64,000 nt of DNA from Hafnia alvei (GTDB lineage: Bacteria; Pseudomonadota; Gammaproteobacteria; Enterobacterales; Enterobacteriaceae), in NCBI RefSeq assembly GCF_900095695.1, contig NZ_FMIQ01000082.1, positions 1 to 64,000 on the forward strand, in the 5' to 3' direction. This document shows positions 63,784-64,000 of this stretch, piece by piece. Each line of letters starts with the position of its first letter. The stretch's first letter is position 1. The notes below the pieces were generated by a model. The model ran no database searches. It was not told where the DNA came from and saw nothing but the letters and a program-made list of their open reading frames with translations. Made by a program: the position numbers and the translations under genes.

Positions 63784-63808
63784 CAGGCAGCGATAGCGCT
63801 GCCTGTTA
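63784..63808 (+). terminator. stem-loop between gene B and gene C
   Basis: AGGCAGCG-AT-CGCTGCCT perfect inverted repeat (63786-63805) without a T-tract; preceded by GTTAGC/GCTAAC near 63751. Possible weak terminator or mRNA stabiliser. Confidence 0.45.
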
Positions 63809-63828
63809 CTTAATGAAATAGGCCAGAT

Positions 63829-64000
63829 ATGAAAAGCCATTTTTTTAATGGGTATTATTGCCTTGTTGATACTATCAACGAAGATACACTTTATTCTGCC
63901 ATTAATACCGACAAGTCCAACCATCTTGTTATCGCATACACTAGCGGAAAGAGTTCAGCTGATATCACTGTGTTTGGTAAAGTGGTTACCAACACGGGTG
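63829..64000 (+). CDS. unrecognised repeat protein, gene C (runs off the window)
   Basis: 57 codons from ATG 63829 to the edge. It aligns with gene B from its internal MTTNFPVG segment: FVDTSNSES / LVDTINEDT, TAKSKHLVSSY / TDKSNHLVIAY, AKVITKDG / GKVVTNTG. So gene C is a paralogue lacking the N-terminal Ig-type part, and the family is tandemly expanded. AGG precedes the ATG. Confidence 0.7.
   Translation, partial: MKSHFFNGYYCLVDTINEDTLYSAINTDKSNHLVIAYTSGKSSADITVFGKVVTNTG

Overview
The window looks like chromosome from an enterobacterium close to Hafnia or Obesumbacterium. That genus guess is inference. What the sequence shows is a trp operon with trpG separate from trpD but trpC fused to trpF, an E. 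coli-like order of 'yci' genes (ompW, yciC, yciB, yciA, tonB, yciI, yciY, clsA, yciU, a K+ channel, acnA), ERIC elements, and many Enterobacterales core proteins recognisable by eye (HolE, YgfF, YbiR, OmpW, TonB, KduI/KduD). Ordinary core genes alternate with AT-rich accessory DNA.

Layout. 1-1.9 kb: end of a type VI secretion cargo locus (a PAAR/S-type-pyocin protein running off the left edge and a small PAAR-like protein), minus strand. 2.1-6.7 kb: holE, ygfF, a MarA-like regulator, ybiR, and an amino-acid ABC binding protein with its permease but no ATPase. 6.9-8.5 kb: AT-rich patch with a DUF805 protein and several tiny membrane ORFs. 8.5-13.2 kb: AraC regulator, GPH sugar symporter and GH127 beta-L-arabinofuranosidase, a small arabinoside-utilisation locus with an ERIC element in the divergent promoter region. 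13.2-13.97 kb: non-coding DNA dense in 8-bp tandem repeats, GC-rich hairpins and a covarying stem-loop repeat. 14-16 kb: yecF-like gene, yciO, rnm. 16-23 kb: complete trp operon with promoter/operator, leader peptide and attenuator. 23-38.5 kb: ompW-to-acnA 'yci' block, plus spy. 38.8-40.6 kb: kduI-kduD with a KdgR-like operator. 40.8-44.4 kb: MolABC-type oxyanion transporter preceded by an almost perfect ModE box and facing a cytosolic ModA-like protein. 44.5-46.5 kb: small genes, a secreted GDPD-like protein with eroded active-site motifs, and tRNA-Thr(UGU).

46.7-60.0 kb is a 13-kb minus-strand cluster that encodes a Mrp/Pap-like chaperone-usher fimbria: major pilin, minor pilin, usher, chaperone, five further pilin-like subunits, an MrpH-like tip adhesin with an HxH motif, and a second chaperone. 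It is followed by a PglL/Wzy-type O-oligosaccharyltransferase, an EAL c-di-GMP phosphodiesterase, and a regulator that appears to fuse a LuxR-type HTH to a PapI/FaeA-like winged helix. The combination suggests a fimbria whose subunits may be O-glycosylated and whose expression is tied to c-di-GMP. This is the strongest candidate for an undescribed system here.

60.7-64 kb, divergent from the fimbrial cluster: two overlapping genes and a third partial one for unrecognised proteins built of beta-propeller-like repeats. The last two share a clearly homologous segment; one is cut by an in-frame TAA. Other apparent lesions are an amber codon in a YkgJ-family gene and a one-base slip in an A6 tract at the start of the K+ channel gene.
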